Source of the DNA: Bordetella parapertussis
GTDB taxonomy: Bacteria > Pseudomonadota > Gammaproteobacteria > Burkholderiales > Burkholderiaceae_B
Direction: 5' to 3'
Assembly (NCBI GenBank): GCA_945883615.1
Contig: CAMCYB010000006.1
Span: 1-60,016 of the forward strand
Length of the DNA: 60,016 bases
A model generated the notes under the pieces. It had not been told where the DNA came from, did no database searches, and saw nothing but the letters and a program-made list of their open reading frames with translations. Positions within the stretch are counted from its first letter, which is position 1. Each line of letters begins with the position of its first letter. The position numbers and the translations under genes are program-made. Positions 1-9,275 of the stretch are shown here, one piece after another.

Positions 1-129
1 CATGCCTAAACGTTGGAACAATCGGTCAACTCGCAATTGGCAACCCATTAATGAAGTCTGGCTTAACCCACCAAAAGAGCACATCAATGAATCTATTAAT
101 TTAAAACAGGCAGCATGAAAGAACGGCCA
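1..129 (+). mobile_element. 3' end of an IS3-family insertion sequence
   Basis: This is the right end of an insertion sequence that enters from outside the window. It holds the last codons of a transposase and ends with the inverted-repeat candidate TGGCCGTTCTTTCAT, read on the minus strand from 129 to 115. That sequence matches the presumed left end at 59863 (TGTCCGGTCTTTTAA) at 11 of 15 positions. The pairing of these ends as one IS type is an inference from the match and from the coding ends; the target duplication cannot be checked because the element's left end is not present. Confidence 0.6.
2..118 (+). CDS. IS3-family transposase OrfB, C-terminal end (partial)
   Basis: The open frame runs in from the window edge and ends at TGA 116-118. 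The visible peptide contains the stretch RSTRNWQPINEVWLNPPKE. A tail of this form (Arg-x-Trp ... TRNWQP ... WLNP) is, from memory, typical of the C terminus of one group of IS3-family OrfB integrases. The catalytic DDE residues lie upstream, outside the window. The Met at position 2 is internal, not a start. Confidence 0.5.
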   Translation: MPKRWNNRSTRNWQPINEVWLNPPKEHINESINLKQAA

Positions 130-399
130 TCTTTGTTGACAACTACCGAGTCTTGCAGCTTACCTAAAATATCATTGACAAACCTTTAGCTGAACGATTA
201 AGATCATTTAACTCATTGAGTTTTCAGGGTATTCTGCGGTTATCAGGTAATACCCTTGGCACCCTTGTTTTCTGCCCTTTTTTTACAGTTTTGCTCATTT
301 AAACCCCTACAATTAACTTTTTTGTACCCGAAATTTAGAGTATTCATCAAGTTGTATGGGTATTAGCCTAACTAAGGTTTTCTTTTATGCTACTAAATT

Positions 400-987
400 A
401 TGACGCTAAATTATAAAAAAAATTACCTATTCTTTGCAAGATTTAGCGCAACCGCTTTGCTATGCTGGGTTTTAGCCGGATGTTCTGGTTTGCAGACAAG
501 TACTGAATCAAACCGAACCTCATCAAATAGTCATTGGTCAACTGCCCTAGCAGAGCAAGGCGTCTCAATTGATCCAGTCTTGTTGGCGCAGGCTTCTAAC
601 CACCCTTTTTCGCGTCAAGCACTAGACCAACTGGGTGTTAAATATCGTTTTGGTGGTGCGAACCCAAAAGCAGGTTTTGATTGCAGTGGTTTGGTTTATT
701 TTTCCGCTAAAGAGTCTACTGGTTTAAAGCTGCCCAGACGCTCAGTTGATCAAGCGCGTTTAGGCCAATCAATTAAAAATGAAGATCTCGTTTTGGGTGA
801 TTTAGTCTTTTTCAATACCCGCGGCGCAAAATATTCGCATGTTGGCATTTACTTAGGCAATAACCTATTTGTACATGCCCCGTCTAGAAACCGTGTGGTG
901 TCGGTCGTTGACATGACCCAAGTGTATTGGGCTAAACGCTACAACGGCGCACGTCGCATCAGCCCCCTACTCATTGCATCATGCTGA
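400..987 (+). CDS. NlpC/P60-family cysteine peptidase, lipoprotein
   Basis: This is a 195-residue predicted peptidoglycan endopeptidase anchored to the outer membrane. The N terminus has a signal peptide with lipobox LAGC, so the mature protein would start at Cys28. The NlpC/P60 domain fills about residues 70-185, with catalytic Cys95 in FDCSGL, His147 in SHVGIY and a polar third residue at His159 in FVHAPS. The family cleaves D-Glu-diaminopimelate links in cell-wall peptides. The length suits a single-domain Spr/NlpC-type lipoprotein. No strong Shine-Dalgarno sits at the right distance from 400; an out-of-frame ATG at 387 opens only a 9-codon peptide that overlaps the start. The 270 bases between the IS end and this gene hold no other gene. 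Confidence 0.9.
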   Translation: MTLNYKKNYLFFARFSATALLCWVLAGCSGLQTSTESNRTSSNSHWSTALAEQGVSIDPVLLAQASNHPFSRQALDQLGVKYRFGGANPKAGFDCSGLVYFSAKESTGLKLPRRSVDQARLGQSIKNEDLVLGDLVFFNTRGAKYSHVGIYLGNNLFVHAPSRNRVVSVVDMTQVYWAKRYNGARRISPLLIASC

Positions 988-1353
988 TTTTTTAGCACAT
1001 ACTGTGTGACATGCTGGGTTTTCACACAAACCACACTGATCAAGCGCTTGCTTCAGCGCACAAACAGAGCGACGGCAAGCCAAAACAGGAATGCCTGATC
1101 GTTGGGCTGCTTGTCGAAATGCTTTCATCACGTTGTGACCTAAAAAATCAGTCATCAAAATCACCATTTCAGTACCAGTAGGAAGTTGCATGGTGCGCCG
1201 TTGATGCGACGCATCACGGCCACTGACATGAAGGGTAATACGAATGTTGTGCTCGCTGAGTAAAAGAGGAATATTACCCAAACGATCGGCACCGACTATC
1301 ACTGCATTTAATGTTGAAATGATCACTACCTTAATTTGAAAGTTTGAAAGCAA
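979..1353 (-). CDS. DUF2325-family protein
   Basis: This small protein of up to 124 residues has the DUF2325 hallmarks: an N-terminal IVGADRLGNIP strand-loop and a cysteine-rich tail (CRRSVCALKQALDQCGLCENPACHTVC). The family is uncharacterised; it is often found near iron-related genes, and the cysteines could bind metal. It overlaps the end of the NlpC gene tail to tail by 9 bases. The start is uncertain: the longest reading begins with TTG at 1353, while family members usually start just before IVGAD, which here would need a GTG. A strong Fur-box match lies directly upstream. Confidence 0.75.
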   Translation of the reverse strand: MLSNFQIKVVIISTLNAVIVGADRLGNIPLLLSEHNIRITLHVSGRDASHQRRTMQLPTGTEMVILMTDFLGHNVMKAFRQAAQRSGIPVLACRRSVCALKQALDQCGLCENPACHTVCAKKSA

Positions 1354-1363
1354 ACAATTTAAT

Positions 1364-1382
1364 GGTAATGATAATGATTATT
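1364..1382 (-). promoter_or_regulatory. Fur box upstream of DUF2325 gene
   Basis: The bases GGTAATGATAATGATTATT match the classical 19-bp Fur operator GATAATGATAATCATTATC at 16 of 19 positions by direct comparison. The site ends 11 bp upstream of the earliest start of the DUF2325 gene and lies between it and the 3' end of cysB, so it is positioned to control DUF2325 expression by iron. Confidence 0.6.
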
Positions 1383-1416
1383 ATTTAGATTTAAAAGCTT
1401 TTTTTTAAATAACCTC

Positions 1417-2358
1417 TTAATCCGGCTTGGCTTGAACAGCATTTTTCACAAGTTGTGGCGTTAAATCGGGCGACAACATTGAAATAAACGTATAAACGTA
1501 ATCACGCAAAAATACCCCAGATTTGACTGCCACACGAGTAACCTGTTCACCAAATAAGTGCCCCACTGGCACACATAATAAATGTGAGTCGCGTGCTGGT
1601 TCAAAGGCAATACCCGCAATAATGCCAATACCCAAACCGACATCGACATAGGTTTTAATCACGTCAGCATCGATCGCTTCAAGCACGACATCGGGCGATA
1701 AACCAGCAACCGTAAATGCCTCGTCTATCGAGCGACGCCCAGAAAATGCTCGGTCATAAGTCACGATAGGGTAGGCAGCCAAATCAGTCAGTTTTAAAGC
1801 ACCCCGCTTAGCAACTTGCTTTGCCAAAGGGTGATCAGGTCTAAAAACAACCGAGTGGGTCCAGCTATAGCAAGGCAAACTGACTAAACCGGGGGTGTGT
1901 GCCAGTGCTTCGGTTGCCATCGCCAAATCTGCCTGTTCGTTGAGCAACATGTCAACAACTTGCGTTGGGTTACCCTCAGCCAGCGTTAAATGTACTTTAG
2001 GAAAAAATGCTTTAAAGGCTGGAATAACCTTAGGCAAGGCGTAACGAGCTTGAGTATGCGTGCACGCAATCACCAAACTGCCTTGATCACGCTTAGCGAA
2101 TTCATCACTCACCTTACGTAGGTTTTCAATTTCGCGACTGATACGTTCAATCACGGTTGCCACCGCCTGACCGGGTCGTGTTAAACCTTTGATACGTTTG
2201 CCGTGACGTTCAAAGATTTGAACCCCTAACTCTTGCTCAAATTCGATAATGGCTTTTGAGACACCCGGTTGTGAGGTGTACAAGCTTTTAGCCGCTTCCG
2301 TCAAATTAAAATTGCGTCGAATTGTTTCGCGAACGAAACGAAATTGCTGAAGATTCAT
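1417..2358 (-). CDS. cysB: LysR-family transcriptional regulator CysB
   Basis: This 313-residue LysR-type regulator begins MNLQQFRFV, as CysB/Cbl proteins do. I chose the ATG at 2358 over a TTG four codons upstream. The winged helix-turn-helix occupies about residues 1-60 (LTEAAKSLYTSQPGVSKAI), followed by the effector domain with the CysB-type stretch THTQARYALP. CysB activates sulfate assimilation genes in response to O- or N-acetylserine. The sulfur module further along the window (41748-43957) would be a natural target. It lies downstream of lptF on the same strand, separated by an AT-rich spacer of about 100 bp. Confidence 0.92.
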   Translation of the reverse strand: MNLQQFRFVRETIRRNFNLTEAAKSLYTSQPGVSKAIIEFEQELGVQIFERHGKRIKGLTRPGQAVATVIERISREIENLRKVSDEFAKRDQGSLVIACTHTQARYALPKVIPAFKAFFPKVHLTLAEGNPTQVVDMLLNEQADLAMATEALAHTPGLVSLPCYSWTHSVVFRPDHPLAKQVAKRGALKLTDLAAYPIVTYDRAFSGRRSIDEAFTVAGLSPDVVLEAIDADVIKTYVDVGLGIGIIAGIAFEPARDSHLLCVPVGHLFGEQVTRVAVKSGVFLRDYVYTFISMLSPDLTPQLVKNAVQAKPD

Positions 2359-2463
2359 GTCTATTCTCAAGTTGAATAAACATATTATAAGTTATATAAA
2401 AGCCAATAAAATAAAACTAAATAATATATAGAAATATGGACTATAAAACTACATAATTGTGAG

Positions 2464-3603
2464 CTAAGTGGATTGTTTGGGCTCTTTGGGTTTGCGAATA
2501 CGCAATCGATGCCACATCAACACAACAGTTAGAACCAAAAAGACCGCATGAACAGCCCAGACGCCTATGCCAAAGGGTAAAACTTGGTTATTGACCCAGC
2601 CATGAGATGCGTTGATTAAATTCATATAAAGTAAGGCAATTAACCCCGCAATGAGTAAATCAAATGATCGCCCAACTCTGGGGTTCACAGCACCTAATGG
2701 AATCGCTAATAAAGCCAAGTTGATGGTTGCCAAAGGAATGGCTAACCGCCACAAAATTTGACCCTTTGCATGAGGCGTGTCGTCAGTCAATAATAATTCA
2801 GTGGGTCGTGCTTTATTGTTGTTAAGGGCACGATTTCGGGCTTCGGTTAAGCTTTTTTCGCCCCCTTTTGACTCAAGCCTCACGCCAAATGAATCAAATG
2901 TAGAAACCCGAGCGGTCAGCTCACCAGGCTTAATGTCGTAACGCGCACCCTCACCTAACACTAAAAAACGATCGCCATTTTGTGCAACTTCAGTACGTGC
3001 TGACGCTGCACTGACCAATGACAACCAATTTGGCTCAAGCAAACGCACGAAAACTTGGCCTACCTCGTCGGGGTCTTGCTGTGAGGGCTCAACAAAAACG
3101 ATACGGTTACCGCCGTCAAGCTCTAAAAATTGACCCGATGAAATACGTGACAAGTCAGAACGCAACTCAAACCGTGCACGGTAATCTTCAATTTGACGTT
3201 GTGCCCAAGGCGATGCGAAGAGTGTTAAGACAGCCACCACAAAAGCGGCGGGTAGCGCTAAACGCAAAATAGGTTGCACCCATTGAACTAGGGACACACC
3301 ACTCGAGAACCACACCACCATTTCAGATTCTCGGTAACTTCGCGAAACGGTGGTCAGCACACCGATAAAAACTGAAACAGCTAAGACTGTTGGTAAAGCC
3401 GCGATTGTGGTGAAGGCTGCCAAACCCACGACAACGTCAGCACCAATTCGACCCGCAGCCGCCTCGCCCAGTAGGCGAACCAACACAACGCTTAACCAAA
3501 CGACTAATAGCGTCGAAAAAACGACGCTAGCATGGCTCGAAGCCTCTGCAACAACTGATCTTTTAAAAAGAGACATACTTTGTCGTAAATGCGAGATAAT
3601 CAT
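2464..3603 (-). CDS. lptF: Lipopolysaccharide export permease LptF
   Basis: This 379-residue inner-membrane protein has the LptF/LptG architecture: two N-terminal membrane segments (about residues 25-75), a third near 110-130, a long periplasmic beta-rich domain (about 135-280), and three C-terminal membrane segments. LptF with LptG and the LptB ATPase extracts LPS from the inner membrane. It is divergent from pepA, the arrangement seen in many proteobacteria. Unusually, no lptG follows: the next gene is cysB. An alternative start is Met10 (MSLFKRSVV), which resembles the usual N terminus in related species. Confidence 0.9.
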   Translation of the reverse strand: MIISHLRQSMSLFKRSVVAEASSHASVVFSTLLVVWLSVVLVRLLGEAAAGRIGADVVVGLAAFTTIAALPTVLAVSVFIGVLTTVSRSYRESEMVVWFSSGVSLVQWVQPILRLALPAAFVVAVLTLFASPWAQRQIEDYRARFELRSDLSRISSGQFLELDGGNRIVFVEPSQQDPDEVGQVFVRLLEPNWLSLVSAASARTEVAQNGDRFLVLGEGARYDIKPGELTARVSTFDSFGVRLESKGGEKSLTEARNRALNNNKARPTELLLTDDTPHAKGQILWRLAIPLATINLALLAIPLGAVNPRVGRSFDLLIAGLIALLYMNLINASHGWVNNQVLPFGIGVWAVHAVFLVLTVVLMWHRLRIRKPKEPKQST

Positions 3604-3646
3604 GGGAAGGCAACATGCTTCTTAGACTCTCAAGTAGGTAATCAAC

Positions 3647-5242
3647 ATGCAATTTAGCACACACAACACGACCTCTTTTCATCAAATTAAAACGGCCGCG
3701 CTAGCAGTCGGTATTTATAGTAATGGTAGTTTAACCCCCGCCGCAGATGTTATTGACCGCTCAGGCGATGGCGCTTTGCGTGAAATTGTCAAGTCTGAGT
3801 TTAGTGGCAAGTTGGGTGAAACCATGACTTTGCGCGCCTTGAAAAATGTTAAAGCAAGCCGAGTGGTCATGGTTGGTTTGGGCCCACAAGAAACCTTTAG
3901 TACGCTTTCATTATTTAAAGCTCAAACTGCTTTTGTCAAACGGTGTCAAGTTATGAATTTAACTGATGCATCAAGCACCCTATGTTTAGAACCCACCTCT
4001 GACACCAGCACCTTGCAAGCCAGAGCACTGTTAACCGCACGTGCAGTGACACAAAGTTTGTACCATTACGATGCCACGCTCAGCACCAAATCTAATCAAG
4101 ACAAAATTAAACTAAAACAATTTGAAATCATTACACTAAAGTCTGATGAAAAATCGACACAACTTGGCCTTAAACAAGGCCAAGCAATTGGTAATGGCAT
4201 GTTGGTTGCACAAGAATTAGGCAACTTACCCGCTAATATTTGTACGCCAACCCATCTTGCAAATGAAGCCAAGCTTTTGGCACGTCAATTTAAAACGGTT
4301 AAAACCAGTGTGCTTGAACGCAAACAGGTTGAGGCACTCAAGATGGGGTCCTTTCTATCAGTCTCTCGTGGGTCAGACGAACCCTTACGCTTTATTGTGT
4401 TGCATTTCACAGGTACTGAGTTCAAAGCACAACCCTCTGCACAAGCCCTAAACGAGGCAAACAAAGCAACAAAATCAACGAGCAAATCGCTACAAAAGTC
4501 TTTAAAACAAAACGCTAATCAAGCGAATGGACCAATCGTGTTGGTGGGAAAAGGTATCACTTTTGATTCGGGTGGCATTTCAATTAAACCTGCCGCCACA
4601 ATGGACGAAATGAAATACGACATGTGTGGTGCTGCCAGTGTGTTGGGTACATTTCAAGCATTGGCTGAGTTAGACCTTCCCATTGAGGTTGTGGGTTTAA
4701 TTCCCGCTTGTGAAAACATGCCAAGTGGTCGGGCTAACAAGCCCGGTGATGTGGTAACCAGTATGTCGGGGTTAACCATTGAAATTTTGAATACTGACGC
4801 TGAAGGCCGTTTAGTGTTGTGTGACGCGTTGACTTATGCTGAACGATTTAAGCCTTCTGCTGTTATCGATATCGCTACCTTAACTGGCGCTTGTGTTGTT
4901 GCCTTGGGTGGCGTGAACAGCGGCTTATTTTCAACTGATGATGCCCTCGCCCATCAATTACTTGATGCGGGCAAACAAGCACAAGACCCCACCTGGCGCA
5001 TGCCACTTGATGAGCCCTACCATGAGCAGTTGAAATCAAACTTTGCTGACCTCGCCAATATCGGTGGCCCACCTGCCGGTGCAGTCACGGCGGCCTGCTT
5101 CCTTTCACGATTTGCCAAAGCTTACCCTTGGGCTCATTTAGATATTGCGGGTGTTGCGTGGAAAGGCGGAAAAGATAAAGGATCAACGGGTCGACCTGTG
5201 CCGCTATTGATGCAATACTTGATTAACAAAGCTGATCACTAA
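3647..5242 (+). CDS. pepA: Leucyl aminopeptidase (M17) PepA
   Basis: This 531-residue cytosolic metallo-aminopeptidase belongs to family M17. The C-terminal catalytic domain carries the two-metal site: VGKGITFDSGG (about 299-309), MKYDMCGAAS and the signature NTDAEGRLVL (about 381-390). In some bacteria PepA also binds DNA as a regulator and helps Xer recombination. Its N-terminal domain is followed by a Lys/Ser/Ala/Asn-rich stretch of about 40 residues (about 256-296) that I do not recall from typical PepA; it lengthens the protein compared with the usual roughly 500 residues. The gene is divergent from lptF, with only 43 bp between the two starts. Confidence 0.95.
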   Translation: MQFSTHNTTSFHQIKTAALAVGIYSNGSLTPAADVIDRSGDGALREIVKSEFSGKLGETMTLRALKNVKASRVVMVGLGPQETFSTLSLFKAQTAFVKRCQVMNLTDASSTLCLEPTSDTSTLQARALLTARAVTQSLYHYDATLSTKSNQDKIKLKQFEIITLKSDEKSTQLGLKQGQAIGNGMLVAQELGNLPANICTPTHLANEAKLLARQFKTVKTSVLERKQVEALKMGSFLSVSRGSDEPLRFIVLHFTGTEFKAQPSAQALNEANKATKSTSKSLQKSLKQNANQANGPIVLVGKGITFDSGGISIKPAATMDEMKYDMCGAASVLGTFQALAELDLPIEVVGLIPACENMPSGRANKPGDVVTSMSGLTIEILNTDAEGRLVLCDALTYAERFKPSAVIDIATLTGACVVALGGVNSGLFSTDDALAHQLLDAGKQAQDPTWRMPLDEPYHEQLKSNFADLANIGGPPAGAVTAACFLSRFAKAYPWAHLDIAGVAWKGGKDKGSTGRPVPLLMQYLINKADH

Positions 5243-5309
5243 GTATTTTTAAGTAACTTAAAAACTGAGAGTCAGCATTCACTTCAATGAGCCTTAAAGT
5301 ATTAAATTT

Positions 5310-5328
5310 TAAGGTGATTATCATTTTC
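5310..5328 (+). promoter_or_regulatory. Weak Fur-box-like site
   Basis: Read on the minus strand, GAAAATGATAATCACCTTA agrees with the Fur consensus at 14 of 19 positions, with the mismatches concentrated in the right arm. It lies about 80 bp upstream of the Bax-inhibitor-like gene. Its strength is well below that of the site at 1364, and it could be chance in AT-rich spacer. Confidence 0.3.
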
Positions 5329-5408
5329 ATGACAGGAACTTTCCGTTACCATACAACTCGAAGCTTATAAATGGCAATTTTGCCGAACTAGATTTAGGGA
5401 GTAACGCC

Positions 5409-6113
5409 ATGAGCGATTACCGTTCGACGCTACCCCGTGCAGATCATGCCGGGTCAACCACGCAAGTTGCTCACAACCAGGTATTGCGCAATACCTACTG
5501 GTTGCTAGCCTTGTCACTTATTCCAACCGTGCTCGGTGCTGCGTTAGGGTTGTATTCTGGTCTTAACCAAGTCATGAACACCAGCCCGGGCTTGACTATT
5601 ATGGTTTTCTTGGTGGGTGCATTTGGCCTGATGTACGCCATTGAGCGCAATAAAGAAAGTTCTGCCGGTGTCGGCCTGTTAATGCTGTTTACCTTTTTTA
5701 TGGGTATTATGCTGTCGCGTATGCTTGGTTTTGTTCTAGGCATGAGCAATGGCACACAACTTGTCATGATGGCTTTTGGTGGCACAGCAGTGGTTTTTAC
5801 TGCCATGGCAACGTTAGCCAGCACACTTAAACGTGACTTGGGTGGCATGCAAAAGTGGTTGTTTATGGGCGTTATTGTGATTTTAGTCGCTGCCGTGGGC
5901 AATATTTTCTTACAGCTGCCCGCCCTAATGCTCACCATTTCAGTGCTAGCAATATTCATTTTTTCAGCGTTCATGCTTGTTGACTTACAACGCGTCATGA
6001 ATGGCGGTGAAACAAATTACATCAGTGCTACCTTGGCTATTTACCTTGACGTATACAACGTTTTTGTTAACTTGCTGGCGCTGTTAGGCATCTTTGGTGG
6101 CAACCGCGATTAA
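5409..6113 (+). CDS. Bax inhibitor-1 family membrane protein (YbhL/YccA-like)
   Basis: This 234-residue multi-pass membrane protein has seven hydrophobic segments, as expected for the BI-1/TMBIM family. The N terminus (about 1-25) is soluble and followed by NTYWLLALSLIPTVLGA. The C terminus has the family hallmark region with YLDVYNVFVNLLALLGIFGG. Bacterial members are proposed pH-sensitive ion channels or modulators of the FtsH membrane protease. The start is well supported by AGGGAG about 7 bases ahead of the ATG. It converges on recO. Confidence 0.88.
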   Translation: MSDYRSTLPRADHAGSTTQVAHNQVLRNTYWLLALSLIPTVLGAALGLYSGLNQVMNTSPGLTIMVFLVGAFGLMYAIERNKESSAGVGLLMLFTFFMGIMLSRMLGFVLGMSNGTQLVMMAFGGTAVVFTAMATLASTLKRDLGGMQKWLFMGVIVILVAAVGNIFLQLPALMLTISVLAIFIFSAFMLVDLQRVMNGGETNYISATLAIYLDVYNVFVNLLALLGIFGGNRD

Positions 6114-6147
6114 TAAAAATAGCGCAGCTTAAAAACGGCCAAATAAG

Positions 6148-6771
6148 CTATTCAATATTCGGTAGGGCCGTTGAGCGATTTGAAACAAAAGGCTGTAAGC
6201 TTTTCATCACGTCTCGGGTGGCTAACCTGTTGAGCTCAAAATGTTCAACAATACGCTGCCTGAGTTCCTTCTTGGCCCGCGCTGCTTGAGCAGGGTCATC
6301 AAAATCAGGCATGGGTTCTTGTGCACCATAACCGGTTTCTTGCAAAAATAACCATTCAAACCGTCTGAGCACATGATTAGCTGAAGTACCCAACGCCAAC
6401 TGACGTAAGGCATGATCGTAAGCATCAAAAAGTTGAGGGTGGGCGTCTTCCCTTGGCAGGGTTTTAAGTAATAACTCATTCATATACCAACACGACATCA
6501 ATGCTTGCCCTGCGATATTAAGCGCACCAACCGATTCAGCGCGCATAAGTGTTCGAACTTCATTGCGCCCTGCCCACGACAATTGAACCGGTTGAAATAC
6601 AGACAAAACAGCGCGCAGACCTGAATAAGGTCTTTTAGCGCCTTTAGCTGCCATTAACAACAAACCGTGGTCACGGCTAAACACTTTTACTAAAAGAGAT
6701 GTTTCACGCCATGGCGTGGCATGCAAAACAAAAGCCTGTGCATCAAGCACGCGGGTACTTCTTTTTTGCAT
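6148..6771 (-). CDS. recO: DNA repair protein RecO
   Basis: This 207-residue protein has the RecO N-terminal OB fold (about 1-80: VLHATPWRETSLLVKVFSRDHGLLLMAAKG region cited in parts) followed by an all-helical domain. RecO loads RecA on SSB-coated gaps and anneals strands. It is somewhat shorter than the roughly 240 residues common in the family and lacks a cysteine zinc motif. It is the last gene of the lepA-lepB-rnc-era-recO block, starting 2 bp after the era stop, so it is probably translationally coupled. Confidence 0.9.
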   Translation of the reverse strand: MQKRSTRVLDAQAFVLHATPWRETSLLVKVFSRDHGLLLMAAKGAKRPYSGLRAVLSVFQPVQLSWAGRNEVRTLMRAESVGALNIAGQALMSCWYMNELLLKTLPREDAHPQLFDAYDHALRQLALGTSANHVLRRFEWLFLQETGYGAQEPMPDFDDPAQAARAKKELRQRIVEHFELNRLATRDVMKSLQPFVSNRSTALPNIE

Positions 6772-6773
6772 GG

Positions 6774-7703
6774 TTACTCGTAGCCTAACTCGCGCAAACT
6801 ACTTTCGCGATTAGCCCAGCCTTTTCTAACTTTGACATAGACCTCTAGGTGCACAGGACGATCAAGCAACTGCGCGATTTCATGACGCGCTTCGCTAGCA
6901 ATACGTTTCATATGTGAACCCCCAGCGCCTAATAAAATGGGTTTATGGCTATCTCGCTCAACTAAAACACACGCTGCAATGTTGACGCGTTGTGCTTGCT
7001 CTTCCCACTCTTCAATTACAACTGTGCAAGCATAGGGCAATTCGTCACCAACGAGACGAAATATTTTTTCGCGAATATATTCCGCTGCGATAAAACGCAC
7101 AGGGCGATCAGTCAATGTGTCGGCCTCAAAAAGAGGCTCGTTAAGAGGCAAGCGTTGCTTGACTTCGCTCAGCAAAACATCAAGTTGCTTATTCTTATCA
7201 GCACTGACAGGTACCACTGCACTAAACGGGTATTGCGCGACGATTTTAGAAACAAAGGAAAATAAATCGTTACGTGTTTTTAACGCATCAATTTTACTCA
7301 CCACTAAAATAGTTCGCGCAGGGTCGGGCAACATTGCGAGTAGTTGCTGATCACCCGGCGACCACTTACCCGCTTCAACCACAAAAAGAACCACATCAAC
7401 CGCCGCTAAGGTTTGCGTCACCACACGGTTCATCATTTTGTTCATGGCGCCGCCATGACGTGTTTGAAAGCCTGGCGTATCAACAAAAATAAACTGCGCA
7501 TCAGGCTGAGTCAGCACGCCTTGAATGCGATGGCGAGTCGTTTGGGCACGGCGGGAAACAATAGATACTTTTGCACCAATTAAGGCATTGGTTAATGTTG
7601 ATTTGCCCACATTAGGACGACCAATTACAGCAATGTAGCCGCAATGGTGTGACGTGCTGGAAGAGTCGCTGTTTAGCGAATCGACGTTAATCGTTTCAGT
7701 CAT
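6774..7703 (-). CDS. era: GTPase Era
   Basis: This 309-residue GTPase assists 16S rRNA maturation and 30S assembly. The G motifs are visible: GRPNVGKST (about 28-36), DTPGFQTRH, and SKID in the G4 place. The C-terminal KH domain has [18 protein letters not shown]. An extra stretch of about 20 polar residues precedes the G domain. Its first codons overlap the end of rnc by 4 bases, the usual coupling of rnc and era. Confidence 0.96.
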   Translation of the reverse strand: MTETINVDSLNSDSSSTSHHCGYIAVIGRPNVGKSTLTNALIGAKVSIVSRRAQTTRHRIQGVLTQPDAQFIFVDTPGFQTRHGGAMNKMMNRVVTQTLAAVDVVLFVVEAGKWSPGDQQLLAMLPDPARTILVVSKIDALKTRNDLFSFVSKIVAQYPFSAVVPVSADKNKQLDVLLSEVKQRLPLNEPLFEADTLTDRPVRFIAAEYIREKIFRLVGDELPYACTVVIEEWEEQAQRVNIAACVLVERDSHKPILLGAGGSHMKRIASEARHEIAQLLDRPVHLEVYVKVRKGWANRESSLRELGYE

Positions 7704-8470
7704 GTCATGTCCTGCTTAACGGCTATAGGTAAGGTAAGTTGAGGTGATTTTTTAGCACGGCTCGAGCGCTTGCGTGCGGGGGTTAATCGCATCGTCATGG
7801 CAATATCAAATGCTTGCTTAGCCGCCAACTGCTCAGCAGCCCGACGACTTGCACCAGCCGCTCTGACTTCAATTTCAAGCGTTTCAACCTCACACTGCAC
7901 TTCAAATTGTTGGCTATGCGCTGCGCCGTGAGTGGCCACAACTGTATAGGTTGGCAAGCTAAGTTTGTGCCCTTGCAATAATTCTTGTAACAATGTTTTG
8001 GCATCTTTACCAATGGTTTGAGGGTCAACGCGTTCAACCACAGGGTCGTAGAGTTTTTCTATAACGTGCTTGACCGCTTCAAACCCACCATCAAGGTAGA
8101 CGGCAGCAAAAACAGCCTCAACCGCATCGGCCAAAATTGAGGGTCGTCTAAAACCACCACTTTTAAGCTCACCCTCACCGAGTCTTAAATAGCCTGACAA
8201 ATTTAAACGGTGAGCGATTTCAGCTAAGGCTGACTGCTTAACCAAATTTGAACGCACACGCGACAAATCACCTTCGTTAAGCTTTGGGTAGCGATGGTAA
8301 AGCATTGCCGACACGCACGCCCCCAAAATCGCATCGCCTAAAAATTCAAGCCTTTCATTATGATGAGTGCTGTGACTACGATGCGTCAAAGCTTGCTCAA
8401 TAAATGAAATGTCTTTAAAAGTATAAGAGATTGCAGTTTCGAGTTGTTTTAAATTTGCGGCAGATGACAT
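7700..8470 (-). CDS. rnc: Ribonuclease III
   Basis: This 256-residue double-strand-specific endoribonuclease processes rRNA and some mRNAs. The catalytic signature [12 protein letters not shown] lies near residues 38-49, the second acidic cluster in the [17 protein letters not shown] region near 112-128, and a dsRNA-binding domain near 157-228. The tail after the binding domain is basic ([10 protein letters not shown]) and longer than in E. coli. It begins directly after lepB with a 0-bp gap and overlaps era by 4 bp. Confidence 0.96.
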   Translation of the reverse strand: MSSAANLKQLETAISYTFKDISFIEQALTHRSHSTHHNERLEFLGDAILGACVSAMLYHRYPKLNEGDLSRVRSNLVKQSALAEIAHRLNLSGYLRLGEGELKSGGFRRPSILADAVEAVFAAVYLDGGFEAVKHVIEKLYDPVVERVDPQTIGKDAKTLLQELLQGHKLSLPTYTVVATHGAAHSQQFEVQCEVETLEIEVRAAGASRRAAEQLAAKQAFDIAMTMRLTPARKRSSRAKKSPQLTLPIAVKQDMT

Positions 8471-9265
8471 TTAATGGAAAAAACCAATACGACTGGGTTG
8501 TGAAAAATTCATCCAGATAAAAAAAGCGCGGCCAACAATATTTTCTTTGGGTACAAAACCCCAGAATCTGCTGTCAAGACTATTATCTCGATTATCACCC
8601 ATCATAAAGTAATTACCCGCGGGCACCATACACCGAATACCCTCACGGCTGTATTGACAGTTTTCTTGCCCAGGAAAACGCCAAATGGGCCTAAATTCTG
8701 ACATTAAGCGCTCATCTTGCAGTATTTTATTTTCAATACGCCCTAAGTTTTCAATGTATTGTGCCGTGTAAGCAACGCGATCGGGTTCAAAATAATCGCC
8801 GTCTCGCTTTAAAGGCACCTCTTGACCATTAATAAAAAGCTTTTTATTGAGGTAGGCAACCTCATCACCTGGCAGACCAATGACGCGTTTTATGTAATCA
8901 ACGCTAGGATCAACTGGGTAGCGAAAAACCATCACATCGCCCCGAGCTGGCTCACCTATTGCTACAACTTTCGTATTAACAATTGGTAAACGCAAGCCAT
9001 AGGTGTATTTACTGACTAAAATTAAATCGCCAGACTGCAATGTGGGCAACATTGAACCCGATGGAATGCGAAACGGTTCAACGATAAATGACCTGAGCAC
9101 AAAAACAAACAAAATAACCGGAAAAAAACTGGCACCATATTCAACCCACCAAGGCGATTTGGCATCAACAGGGCGTTTTTTTCGAAGCCAAAACTTATCG
9201 GCGAACCACACAATACCCGTCAAGATTAAAGCAATAAATAAAATTAAAGAAAAATTCCAACTCAT
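8471..9265 (-). CDS. lepB: Signal peptidase I
   Basis: This 264-residue inner-membrane protease removes signal peptides from exported preproteins. Two N-terminal membrane segments (about 5-22 and 42-62) precede the catalytic domain. The nucleophile is Ser71 in PSGSMLPTL and the general base Lys126 in YIKRVIGLPGDEV. The box GDNRDNSLDSR is also present. It is co-oriented with lepA (10-bp gap) and rnc. Confidence 0.96.
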   Translation of the reverse strand: MSWNFSLILFIALILTGIVWFADKFWLRKKRPVDAKSPWWVEYGASFFPVILFVFVLRSFIVEPFRIPSGSMLPTLQSGDLILVSKYTYGLRLPIVNTKVVAIGEPARGDVMVFRYPVDPSVDYIKRVIGLPGDEVAYLNKKLFINGQEVPLKRDGDYFEPDRVAYTAQYIENLGRIENKILQDERLMSEFRPIWRFPGQENCQYSREGIRCMVPAGNYFMMGDNRDNSLDSRFWGFVPKENIVGRAFFIWMNFSQPSRIGFFH

Positions 9266-9275
9266 GTTTAATTCC

